A stretch of 64,000 bases of DNA, from positions 8,928,001 to 8,992,000 of the forward strand of contig CAVNZM010000007.1 in assembly GCA_963693365.1 (NCBI GenBank). Direction: 5' to 3'. The first letter of the stretch is position 1. Each line of letters starts with the position of its first letter. The notes below the pieces were generated by a model that was not told the origin of the DNA, searched no databases, and saw only the letters and a list, made by a program, of their open reading frames with translations. Position numbers and translations under genes: made by a program. Source of the DNA: Amoebidium appalachense (lineage: Eukaryota > Ichthyosporea). Shown here one piece after another: positions 9,721-19,399 of the stretch.

Positions 9721-10185
9721 GGAAGGAGGCCTTGCTCTAGTCTACCAAGAAGTCCGAGTCGTCAGAGAAAAATGACAATCCACTGGGCGCAACGGTTTTT
9801 TCAGGCCTTCACCGACAATGCAGCAAATATTACCGCAGCGGTGGCCCTGTTTGGGACGTTCGGGGCTACGTTGCATTACGTTGAGGTAAACCGTCAGCGC
9901 ACTGCAGTTCTGGAGGAAAAGATCAGCAAGACTCAAGCGGTCTTGGAGGTAGCTCTAAAGGAAAAGATCAGCAAGACTCAGGCGGTCTTCGAGGTTGAGC
10001 TGCGTAGCAAGGAAAAGGAAATGGCTGCCCAGAGGGAGTTGTTTGAGCACAAGCTGGAGATACAGGAGCAGAAGCACCAGAGGGAGGTGGAAGCCTCAGC
10101 CAAGGCGTTTACGTGGGATGTTCTGGTGAAGACCGGCCTGTCTGCAGACTACCCTTTCCAGCCCCATCCCAAGGCCGGGCAGTAG
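9721..10185 (+). CDS. Putative membrane-anchored coiled-coil protein (3' exon), unknown family
   Basis: An ATG at 9772 in good context (GAAAAATGA) opens a 137-codon frame ending at TAG 10183-10185. The frame is also open upstream to a strong acceptor (TTTGCAG at 9720), giving a basic, Ser/Arg/Pro-rich leader. The start may therefore lie in an upstream exon not found. From the ATG, residues about 19-37 form a hydrophobic segment (Ala/Val/Leu/Phe). About 70 residues of Glu/Lys/Gln-rich coiled coil follow. Inside the coil a 12-residue unit, EKISKTQAVLEV, is tandemly duplicated, also at DNA level (about 9918-9995). The gene lies between the arms of the 9.05-12.14 kb inverted repeat, so it may be cargo of a mobile element. 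I do not recognise a function. Confidence 0.5.
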   Translation, partial: GRRPCSSLPRSPSRQRKMTIHWAQRFFQAFTDNAANITAAVALFGTFGATLHYVEVNRQRTAVLEEKISKTQAVLEVALKEKISKTQAVFEVELRSKEKEMAAQRELFEHKLEIQEQKHQREVEASAKAFTWDVLVKTGLSADYPFQPHPKAGQ

Positions 10186-11780
10186 ATGCTTGGTCAGAGG
10201 TCCTCGTAAGAAGTTGTTATGGTTGAGTTACTTCCGGCGTCTTTGAGCCTGGGCATGCAGCAAACTCGTTTTAGATATATTTGTTCGCTGTTAGGAAACT
10301 GATTTTTTGAAGGTTGTTTATGAGTTGTGGCATAGGTTGATGATGTACAAGTCCAGTTGTAAGACATGCAAAGTGGATATGAGTGAAGGTCAGTGAAAGC
10401 GCTTGCAGGGCCCAGGTGGCAATAGCTAGCCGTTTATTTGAGTGAAGCAAGGGACACCGTTTGTTTTGAATTTTTAGTCGGAGCCGTAAGCTGCTCTATC
10501 GAATGACCTACACTATCGACACTTCACCCTTGCTGACGACCACATCAATACATAAGGCTGGAATGACCTTTCTCTCAAGTTGACTACGCACTTAAATGCC
10601 ATGCAGACGCAGAAGCCTTCCCAAGAGATCGTGGCCCTGGTGATGCCGTCTTAGGGTCTCGCCGCTGCAGCTCGGCGGCAGTTGATTTGATTTCTGCCCG
10701 TTCTACTCCTCTCTTCTACCCCCTCGTTATCCATTCCGGGTGCCAGGGTGCCAAGATGTCCTGATGTGTTCATACACACTTGACATCTTAAAGCTAGCTA
10801 TACTGTGCAATGATAAGCATGGCTCATCACAGAAGCACAGAAGCCATGCCCCGCGCTTAGTTGGATTCCTGTGTGGGTCTATCAGCTTTATACCAAAAAA
10901 TGACAGTGTTGTCAATCATTTGCAAAAACTGGCATTAAGCCTTAGCATTCATAGGTCATATTAAGGACGTGTCACAAAGGTTTTCAACAACTATAGGGAA
11001 CGAGGAACAGAGATTGTTGGGCAAATATAATATAAAAGATATATAATAATAGAATCTAAAAACGAATGTGAATCTCTCGATAGCTCACTTCTGTAGATAG
11101 TGCGCAAATAGGAGATATACGAGAAGGGACGGCGAGTGGGTTGGTGGGTGGTTCGAAAGTAGAGAGAAAGTGTGTGAAAGCGTGTGTGTGAGGTGAGCCA
11201 GAGTACGAAATAGTTGTGGTTCCGAGGAGAGAAGGGAGATAAAAAAGTCATGGGGGGTGATAGGGGAGGGAGGGGAGAAAAAGCAAATTCATGCATGTGT
11301 GTGTGTGGTTGAGCATGAATGAGGGGGTATCAAGTAAGCAAGCACGGAATCGGGGGGATAGTAAGAGGCAAAAGGAAAAGGGTGGTCGAATCTCTTAAGA
11401 GTAAGCACGTGTTGAACAAGAGAGAGGGGACAGCAAGAGTATGGTTGATGTTTGTTAGCAAGTGAATGGCAGGGGTAAGTGTTTGTGCATGTGTGTGTGT
11501 ACTATCCGCATCGCTTTCATGGAATCGAAGCTTCAGCTTGACTTAGTCATCAGGACAAACTTGAACAGCATGCTCGTTAACAACTGTCTCGATCAAGGTC
11601 TCGACAAGCTCTTTGTCAGCCAGCCCTGTTATTTCAGGACTCATTAAGAGTCAACGGGCGAAATAGACTAGGCCAAACAGCATCTATGTGATCACGAGCT
11701 GCCATAGCTTCAGTACTGATTATTTTGTTTTGTACACCATGTCCGGAAAAAACTCTTGTCGAACCCCAAAAGAAGTGCAA
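10186..11780. other. No gene seen between coiled-coil ORF and right inverted-repeat arm
   Basis: Unique sequence of ordinary composition. Short ORFs on both strands lack codon structure or domains. The part around 11000-11460 is purine-skewed on the plus strand. Confidence 0.4.
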
Positions 11781-11794
11781 AATTAGTTACTTTG

Positions 11795-12137
11795 GGTTGC
11801 CGCAAGTGCTACTTACGACAAAGAGCTCATGCTCGACTAGGCATGTGTGGAGGTAATGGGACTGGACTCTTCCACGCCAAGTATGACGTCACAGCTCGCA
11901 GGCGAATGGGTCCCCTTGGGCTGTAAAGCGCTTCGCTCGTCTGTCTAAGCTCCACAAGCTACTGAAAAACTTCAATGGCTAGCATAAGGGAAAATAGGGT
12001 TAAAGGGTATAGGTCAAAAAACGTCCTCGTCATCTATTTTGCTCTTCTACGACTCTGCTGTCTTAATTAAGCTTACGTCAGCCAAGTCAGCACAGCCGGG
12101 CCGGAAACATTTGTCACGCATGACGTCACCACGATGT
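11795..12137 (-). repeat. Right arm of the long inverted repeat
   Basis: Blocks 11795-11863, 11867-11907 and 12093-12137 are inverted copies of the left arm. A 185 bp insertion (11908-12092) separates the last two. TGACGTCA occurs at 11884 and 12121. Confidence 0.85.
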
Positions 12138-12520
12138 TCCCTACATGTTTTCATCCTCCTCCTCGTCCTCCACATGTACAGGCAACCACGCGTTAGCCTG
12201 TGTTTGTGCCTCGAGTTGGGGAAAACTCAGAAAAAGAACCCCAAAACGCCCGGGTTTCTCTATTATCGAATTGTTTCCCCCCCCCTCTGACATGGGAAAC
12301 TCGTAAAACCAAACCAAAAACACAGTTTTTTTTTTTTATACTCCCTACATGTTTCACTCTCCTAAACGCCGATAAATCCAGGAGATTCGGAAAACTCAAC
12401 CAAAAACACCACGTATTGGATGTTCCCTGCATTATTTCATACACGGAGATACGGCAAACTAAACCAAAAACACCGTCCCTACATGTTTTCATCCTCCTCG
12501 TCCTCCACCGGAAGCCACAT
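12133..12520 (-). repeat. Tandem array including a duplicated terminal-exon tail
   Basis: The words CCCTACATGTTTTCATCC and AACCAAAAACACC recur at about 12133, 12340 and 12477. On the minus strand two copies (12139-12215 and 12479-12560) encode nearly the same acidic C-terminal tail, ending EDENM and a TAG. The distal copy is a duplicate of the end of the exon at 12479-12616. Confidence 0.7.
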
Positions 12521-12616
12521 GTTGCTTTGTGTCTGTTCCTGTCTCTTGCGCCTGCCCATCTTCCTCCACACGAGCAGACCCAGCACACCCACGCCAAACC
12601 CACCAATCACGATGGC
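12479..12616 (-). CDS. Terminal exon of a type I single-pass membrane protein
   Basis: A good acceptor (TTCTAACAG/GCC) precedes 12616. The 45 codons encode a 17-residue hydrophobic Gly/Val/Leu segment, a basic stop-transfer (RKMGRRKR), a Gln/Ser-rich stretch and an acidic tail ending EDENM before TAG 12479-12481. This is the classic layout of a type I membrane protein C-terminus with a short cytoplasmic tail. The upstream exons may be those at 14867-15489, but the link is inferred from strand and order only. Confidence 0.55.
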   Translation of the reverse strand, partial: AIVIGGFGVGVLGLLVWRKMGRRKRQEQTQSNMWLPVEDEEDENM

Positions 12617-12619
12617 CTG

Positions 12620-13350
12620 TTAGAAGTTAAAACGACCGTGTAAGTAAAGTGGCCAATCAGAACTAATAAAATAAGTAAAATAATAATAACAATAAAACGT
12701 GTTTTCGTGTATGCGTGTGTGCACGTGTGTCTGCGCACGCACCCAAAGGTTTGCCAGTAATTGTATGCGTGTGTATGTGTACATGTTGGGAGTGATGGTG
12801 GTGGTTGGTGGAGGGGATGAGAGAGGGGGGCGGGGAGGGGGAAGGGGGGGGGAAGGAGCGATCAGGGAGATGAAATTGCTATTCGTGTGTACGTGCATCC
12901 GTTTGTGGTATGTGCCTCTGTTTGCTTTTGGCGCCCCTAGATGTCCCCTTCCCTCCCCCCCCCCCTCCCCTCTCTCTCCCACCTCCCCGACTCCTTCCCC
13001 CCTCTCTCGTCTCCGCATGCATGTTCGGGTTTCACACTCTCAGTCTCACTTGCCCTCATACACACACACTCTCTCTCTCCCTCCTGACCTCAGACCGCCC
13101 CTTCCCCTGTCCATGGGAAGGGGGGGGGGGGAATAACATATGAGGGGCGAAAGCGCGGGGGAGGGGAAGAAGGCAGGGCAGTGGACCAAGAGAAAAGCTA
13201 TAAGAGGAAGAGAAGGAAAGAGGGGGGGGGGGGGGGGGGGGGGAGGGGGGGGCTTCACACCAGTGCGACATAGATGTGCAGATTTGTGCTCCCTGCCTTT
13301 TCCTCTCCTACCTGTGCCCTGTAGTAACACGGTCAGCATCCACTACATAA
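12620..13350. other. Intronic or intergenic low-complexity DNA
   Basis: G-rich, C-rich and CT-rich patches (12790-12860, 12940-13020, 13220-13250) with no ORF of coding character on either strand. Confidence 0.5.
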
Positions 13351-14105
13351 TTTAACATTTATACCAGCCAAACATTTATACGAACACGCTCATGCATGAA
13401 AACGTGGCCACTTAGACATTTATACGCACCCACTTCTACATTTTTATACATATCCACTATACATTTATACCCACCCCCTAATGAATTTACACGCACCAAG
13501 TTACAAATTTATAAGCATCCATTTTGCACATATACCCAGCCACAAATGGACTTCTACACATCCGTTATTCATACACATCCATTACATATTTATTCACACC
13601 ACATAGACATACACCAATCCACTTAAACATTTATACATACCCCCATTTTTACATTTCTACCTGACACATATGGAGGCACCCATTCATACATTTGTACACA
13701 CCCACTTAGACATTGTTCCCACATGAGTGTATACTTACACAAATCACTCATGCATTTATCCACATCCACGTCCAGATTTATACTTACCAACTGGTGTCTT
13801 TTTGCCTCTCATTTGATATATTTATACACACCCACTATCCACATCCACGTCCAGATTTATACTTACCAACTGGTGTCTTTTTGTCTCTCATTTGATATAT
13901 TTAGTACACACCCACTTATACAACAACTTTACATTCCTCCCCCCCCCCCCCCCCCCCCCCGCATTTAAACATCAACCCCCCTCCACCCCCACCCCCCTTC
14001 CCCCCACACATACACACATCCCCCCCCCACACAGACACACACACTTACACATCTATACAAACCCACTTACATACTTATAAACACCTACTACTATACACAT
14101 TTATA
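13350..14105. repeat. Degenerate minisatellite of an ACATTTATACACACCCACTT-like unit
   Basis: A unit of about 28-32 bp recurs with heavy divergence, always containing CATTTATAC followed by CACCCACT. Within it a 79 bp segment is duplicated almost exactly (13760-13838 and 13839-13917). Each copy carries, on the minus strand, a strong donor-like CAGTTG/GTAAGTATA. Confidence 0.75.
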
Positions 14106-14297
14106 CCCACCCAATTAAACACAGAAATCCAGAACCCAAAAACACCATGGGCCTTAACACCATAGGGACCATATCCGTCTTCATAGGCCCGTATCCCACA
14201 AGCCCGACCAATATAAACAGTACCACACGATGCCAAATTCAAAAAAAGCCAAAAATAAAAAATAAAAAATAAAAATAAAAAATAATCCAACCCATAA

Positions 14298-14414
<117 letters not shown>

Positions 14415-14588
14415 GAAAAAGGGAAAAAAAAAAAAAAAAACCCACGAGAAATCCAACCCCAAAACCTAAATAACCACACACCACCACCCACGTACCTAAA
14501 TACCACAGGGACCATCTCTGAGTTCATAGGCCCGTATCCCACAACACCACACCGAAAACAATACAACACGAACCTAATTTCAAGGGGC

Positions 14589-14836
<248 letters not shown>

Positions 14837-14866
14837 AATCCAAAACCCCACAAATCACCCACACAC

Positions 14867-15350
14867 CTTAAGACCACAGGGATCATCTCAGCATTCATAG
14901 GCCTGTAGCCCACATGCCCAACCTGGGCAAGCAGTGCCTGTATGAACCCTGAATGGCTGCCAACCCCTATGTGCCGTATACTGGGGCCTGGTGGTGTTGT
15001 TTTCACAGCATGAGTCAGAAATCGCTATCCTACCCCCTTACTCCCCTCCCCCTCACCTTTTTTTTCGCACACCACATACACACACACACACACACACACC
15101 CTCCCCCCACCCACCCACCCACCCACCCACCCACCCATACCCTCCCCCCCCCCCCCCCCCCCCCCCCCCCCACACACACACCCACACCCACCCACCCACC
15201 CACCCACCCACCCACGTACACACACACACCCATACCCACACACACTCACACACACCCACACACACACCCACACACACACACACACATACACTCGCACACT
15301 CGCACACTCACACACACACACTCACACACTCACACACACACACTCACTCA

Positions 15351-15388
<38 letters not shown>

Positions 15389-15489
15389 AAAAAAAAAAAC
15401 ACACACACACACGCACGCACACGCACCTGCTAGCTCCCACAGCTGTTCCAGAAATGCTTGTGCCCGCTGTTTCACCTGCCGGCAAAACT
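14867..15489 (-). CDS. Two exons of a possible histidine acid phosphatase-like protein
   Basis: Minus-strand exon 15489-15427 follows acceptor CTGATAG and ends with donor G/GTGCGT in phase 1. It encodes a helical run ending FLEQLWELA. Exon 14966-14867 follows acceptor CACATAG, starts in the matching phase and ends AG/GTGTGT. It encodes a GSHSGFIQALLAQVG block, then GYRPMNAEMIP. The order 'SH..., ALLA.LG, P.NAEM' resembles the C-terminal catalytic-acid region of histidine phosphatases, where HD is usual, but S-H-S here departs from HD. With a downstream TM exon (12.5-12.6 kb) this would be a lysosomal acid phosphatase-like type I protein. Family assignment is tentative. The 5' exons were not found. 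Confidence 0.4.
15075..15410. repeat. CA/CCCA-rich compound microsatellite
   Basis: Blocks of (CA)n, (CCCA)n, a C-run (15138-15170) and an A-run (15385-15400). It directly follows the donor of the 15489-15427 exon on the minus strand. Confidence 0.9.
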
Positions 15490-15538
15490 CTATCAGAACA
15501 ACATGAATCACATTTTTATAAGCGAGGGATACAACCGG

Positions 15539-15540
<2 letters not shown>

Positions 15541-15579
<39 letters not shown>

Positions 15580-15640
15580 CGCGTGTGTGTGCGGCTGTGG
15601 GTGTGCGTGCGTGCGCTTACTTGCATGTGTGCCTGTGTGC
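15541..15640. repeat. (GT)n/(GC)n microsatellite
   Basis: (GT)15 followed by a short (GC)n and impure GT. Confidence 0.9.
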
Positions 15641-16762
15641 ATTTTAGGAAGGGGAGTGGGGGGGCCGGGGGGGAGGGGGAGGGGGGGGGGGTCTGTGGAA
15701 AATCGTTGCAGAAAGAGAACATAATCCCCTAATCCCCTGATAGTCTGACAGCGTACATAGTCTGTTTACAACTGTTGTTCCTTCAGAGCTGGGTGGGGTT
15801 AGGGGGTGGGATGGAGGACAGAGGGTAGTAGCAGGTGCTGAGGTTCCGTCGTGCCTCCCCCGTGTGGTTGCTGTGTCGTAGGCGCTCGATGGTCGTGCTG
15901 ACACTGGAGGTGATGGCCGTGAAGTGGCCCAGCTTCTGGGAGTGGGCCAAGTACATGGTGCACAGCTTGGAGGGGGGCAGGGCCATGCTCAGGTCCCCGT
16001 ACCGGCGTAGCACTTTGGCCCCGCTGTCCATGTCCACCACCACCAGCCGCAGGCGGGTGACTGACTCAGGCTGCTCGGCAATGGCTGTATTGAGGGCATC
16101 CACGGCTGTCCCCAGCTCATCCACCGTCAGGCCGTCCTCTGCAGGCACAGGCAGGTCGTACTTGGTCCACAGCACTCGGGTTGCCCTCACCAATCTCCGC
16201 AGGTAACGGTCTTGGTGGTGGCTCCTTGGATCTGTGGGGGGGAGTAGCAGGTTGCACACCCCACAGCCGGAAGATCTCGACACCCCCAGGGTCGTGTTGC
16301 CGGCCCCCAACACCTCCTCCGGGGTCAGCAGGTGGCACAGCACGTGGTGGTCCTTGCGATCCATGAGGTTGCCCCCCTTGCCCAGCACCTTGCGTGTGTG
16401 CTCGGTGGGCAGGCTGGCCTGCTCGTTGCCATTGGCTGCCTTCTTCACCCACATCACCATGCTGTACAACAGGCACAGCTGGGCACAGTTGGGGCCGTAG
16501 GCAAAGCCGTGCAGCTGCTGGTGGTCGAGGGCCCTCTCCCCGGTCACCTGTGGGTCGTCGGTGCTGCAGGCAGCCTGCACGAGGGCGGTCACATCCACCA
16601 CGGCCTTGGCCTCCACCAGATCCTGCAGCCACCGTGCATTCACCCCCGTGGTGGTGGACAGGGACCCGCAGGCCCCCCTCCTCACCATGTCCTTGGGTCG
16701 GGCCACCGTCAGATGCACGGTGGATCTGTTGGAGTACACTGGTACTCCCGGCTAGCAATGTC

Positions 16763-17481
16763 TGTTAGAGAAAGTTTCTGAGCAATTGAATAATTGTTTC
16801 AACACTCACTCGAGTGCATAGAGCTTTTGTTTACGGTCATATTCATATATGGTAGTTATATGTTTGAGCCAAAACTGTACCAATGACGAGCTTCACTAGC
16901 AACGTGCTAATTGTGCTCATTAATTAATATTCCCGGTTCAGATGATGTCATGTCTATATTTGCCACAGGATTCTATTCTTAGAGTGGTAGTGTGCTTTAT
17001 TCCCGGATATTCTCAGAATATTTTTAGTTGTGTGAAGTAAGATTTACGTTTAACTGCAATTGGTGTGTTAAACACGTTTATTTGTGTGCTTTAGTGCAAG
17101 TTAACTAGCCACTCAACGTGCACAGTTAACTTTTATATCTTTAACGACTTGTTTTCATTGTGCTCTCTTTTCGGCCATGCTGTACATGGCCCACCACCAG
17201 GGTGCACACGAGGCCACCATGAGGTGGCCAACGACTATATAAAGCAGTGCCTCCCATGTCACAAACATGGGAAGCAGAACGTTTGATTTACACTTTTCTA
17301 CTGTCGTTTTCAGTGCACAAAACACATAGACTAGTTACCCATCATACACGACACTATGTCTGACAACTTACAGTTGCAGCAACTAGTCCAACTACTGGAG
17401 CAGAGGTTGGCCTCACAAGATGCAATCATTTCTGACTTACAGAAGGAACAACGTGCACTAGAACTAGTTTCTATGAACACA
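16763..17481 (+). mobile_element. Solo LTR (719 bp) with 5 bp target-site duplication
   Basis: Begins TGTTAG and ends GAACACA, flanked by ATGTC at 16758-16762 and 17482-17486. A TATA box (ACTATATAAAG) is at about 17234-17244. Minus-strand coding sequence of the host gene abuts both ends, so the LTR inserted into that gene. Recombination between two LTRs would leave exactly this structure. Confidence 0.85.
17356..17481 (+). CDS. Start of a retroelement gag-like ORF inside the solo LTR
   Basis: An ATG at 17356, about 115 bp downstream of the TATA box, opens a frame of 42 codons that reaches the LTR end. It encodes a Leu/Gln/Glu-rich coiled-coil-like segment (LQQLVQLLEQRL). In the full element it would have continued into the internal region. 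Gag starting inside the 5' LTR is known for yeast Ty1. Beyond the LTR it runs into host sequence and stops at a TGA, 17507-17509. Confidence 0.5.
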
Positions 17482-18388
17482 ATGTCCAACAGGATCTGCC
17501 GTCCATGAAGGTCTCGGCTGCACTCTGGGTGCGTTGCCGTATGTTCTCCATCAGCTTGAGCACCACGGCGTTGACATCACCATTGAACACCTCCATGGGG
17601 CCGGCAGTAAACACACGACGGTTGGTCACGTCGGCGTTGGGGTTGCCATCATCCCCCACCTGGTTGTCCACACCGTTGGCCTGCACGTGCAGGCTGATGA
17701 TACGCACAATCAGCATGTCCCCCGCCTGCACATCTGCACGGGCCATGGCATCGAACAGCATGGCTGCAAAAAACTGGGGGAACTCAGTCACGTCAAGGGT
17801 GCGCAGGGGTTGGTACTCGAGGGTGTGGCCACGCACACCCAGTCCCCGTGCCTGCATGTCATCTACACGGGAACGCAGTCGCCAGTTGCCCTCGGCCGGC
17901 ATGGCAATGATCTGGGGGTCATCGGGGTGATTGATGGGGGCGGGGGCGGGGGGCTGGCCGGGGAGGGGGTGGGGGTGGGGGGTGGTGGGGCCAACATGGC
18001 CTGCAGGAAGGGGTGGGCCTGCAGGACCTGCTGCGGGTCGGCATCCAGTGCCCGCAACAGATCATCTTCAAACTCTTCCTGGCTCTCGCTGAACATCTTG
18101 AATGGTAACCTTAGATCTCAGGCTGTAATCTTATAAATCTCAAGTATCAATCTAATCGATGGTTGCTAGCCTGGCTGTGCCAGAGCAATGCCTCAATAAA
18201 AAACAGCATGCAAAATAACGTCTCTGTGCCTGTGTCTATTAAATCTCAAAGCCCAGTGAAATCTCAAAAGCAAAAATCTCTCCAAATCTCACGAAGCAGT
18301 ACGCAAAAACAACAAGTCTGTGCGCGTGTCTGGCCGCCGCCGGCCGGCCGCCTCTGTTTACCAAAAACAATGAGCCATTCGCGGTCCT

Positions 18389-18544
18389 ATTGGTCAGTTT
18401 CGGGATGGAATGTACAGATTTCGGCTTACGCGTTCTGATTGGTCAGTGTTCCGGCAAATTTGCTTTTTCGCCTCTTAATTCCCATTGGGCGACTATTTCC
18501 ATTGGTCAGTTTCCCATTGAATTCAGGATTCGAATTCCCATTGG
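18389..18544 (-). promoter_or_regulatory. Five inverted CCAAT boxes upstream of the broken minus-strand gene
   Basis: ATTGG(T/G) occurs at 18389, 18438, 18484, 18501 and 18540, four times as ATTGGTCAG, so CCAAT reads on the minus strand. They lie about 300-450 bp before the minus-strand start at 18096 and could be its promoter. Confidence 0.45.
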
Positions 18545-18596
18545 TCAGTTTTCGCCGGAATTCAGAATTCTCGCATTCCTTGGATCCGCAGCACCT

Positions 18597-18770
18597 GTAC
18601 GTGTGCGCATCACATGTACGCGCACACGTACGCGTACACGTGTTCCGCCCTCTCTATTTAATTTTTTAATTAAAACCACGTGCGCTGCACGTGTTTTGCA
18701 CACACACAGTGTGTGCACGTGCTCCTGTACATATATCCACCCATATCTCATATCCCATGTCGCGATATAC
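18597..18770. promoter_or_regulatory. CACGTG/ACGCGT-rich segment
   Basis: Several CACGTG E-boxes and ACGCGT/ACGTGT words are crowded here, including a palindromic pair around the CACACACACAGTGTGTG core (about 18690-18722). Confidence 0.35.
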
Positions 18771-18803
18771 ACAGATATCACACACCTCATATCCACCTAT
18801 GCC

Positions 18804-18900
18804 ATATCTTTGGGGGCTGCGGGACCGTGTGGATGTGACGTCACACCTGTGACGTCACATCCACGGGGTGCCGCACCCCCATATGTAGTACTATAAAACT
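18804..18900 (+). promoter_or_regulatory. CRE palindrome with downstream TATA box
   Basis: Two TGACGTCA sites (18836-18843, 18850-18857) form the core of an imperfect palindrome spanning about 18807-18885. A TATA-like ACTATAAAAC follows at about 18890. An ATG at 18923 opens only a 19-codon ORF; another ATG at 19061 opens an 94-codon ORF without a recognisable domain. The pair looks like a plus-strand promoter whose transcript I cannot identify. Confidence 0.45.
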
Positions 18901-19060
18901 TTTTTACGGCCAACTTTCGAACATGGACTTCCGCTATTGGCCTGCCAGTGCGCCCCACCTCGCGAGGCGGCCGTGGCGCTGAGAGAGTTCGACGATTTTC
19001 AGGGAGTAACTGCGCTGCGCACTTTGTTTCGTACTCGGTTAAGTGCCTCCCTTAATTAGT

Positions 19061-19345
19061 ATGTTTGGATTGTCGTCTGCTGTTTGTCGTATGGAGGAAT
19101 TGTCTCTTCGTTTTTGTTTTCGTTTAGTTCGGATACCTGATGGTCACCCTCTTTATGCTTTCTTTCCCCCCCCATCTCTCCATCCCTCTTCCCCCCGATT
19201 CACCAACGCCACTTCTGAATGTCCTCAGCCTACCGTCTTTCAACCTGATCCTTCCTCTCGCTATCTCACTCCCTCGAGCTCTTTCTTTTTTCTTCCTGTT
19301 TTTTCTGCCTTTTCGAGTTATTACCTAATTTATGACGCAGTATAA
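19061..19345 (+). CDS. Weak hypothetical ORF downstream of the CRE/TATA promoter
   Basis: 94 codons from ATG 19061 to TAA 19343-19345. The N-terminus is hydrophobic/basic and the rest is Pro/Ser/Phe-rich. No domain is visible, and the pyrimidine-rich composition alone could keep the frame open. I list it only because of the promoter-like sequence upstream. Confidence 0.15.
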   Translation: MFGLSSAVCRMEELSLRFCFRLVRIPDGHPLYAFFPPPSLHPSSPRFTNATSECPQPTVFQPDPSSRYLTPSSSFFFLPVFSAFSSYYLIYDAV

Positions 19346-19399
19346 GTTTCTTTCTCGTTCTGATAGAGAAATCAAAGGTAAAACTCAGTCGGCATGTGT

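Larger units (their letters stand above)
15783..18096 (-). pseudogene. Broken minus-strand gene resembling the N-terminal region of PolB-type selfish-element proteins
   Basis: Three minus-strand coding pieces run in order. Piece 18096-17863 starts ATG with an acidic DDLLRALDAD-type segment and a Pro-rich linker. Piece 17902-17487 continues after a frame change in that linker and contains MLIVRIISLHVQ and a METF/DG end. Piece 16751-15783 has a CAQLCLLYSMVMW helix, LRLVVVDMD, then a LGHFTAITS block. The layout (positional helix pairs, 'VRI..', then a HF..ITS motif before a lost Cys cluster) resembles the region preceding the polymerase in many Polinton-like or adenovirus-like PolB elements. This is recall of a pattern, not a search result. 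The copy is truncated before any polymerase motif. It has two frame changes and is split by a solo LTR (16763-17481). The role of the intact protein is unknown to me. Confidence 0.45.

Noticed and set aside
16117-16781. Several overlapping frames of 120-210 codons on both strands
   Set aside because: GC-rich coding region leaves other frames open. Only the 15783-16751 minus frame has protein-like motifs.
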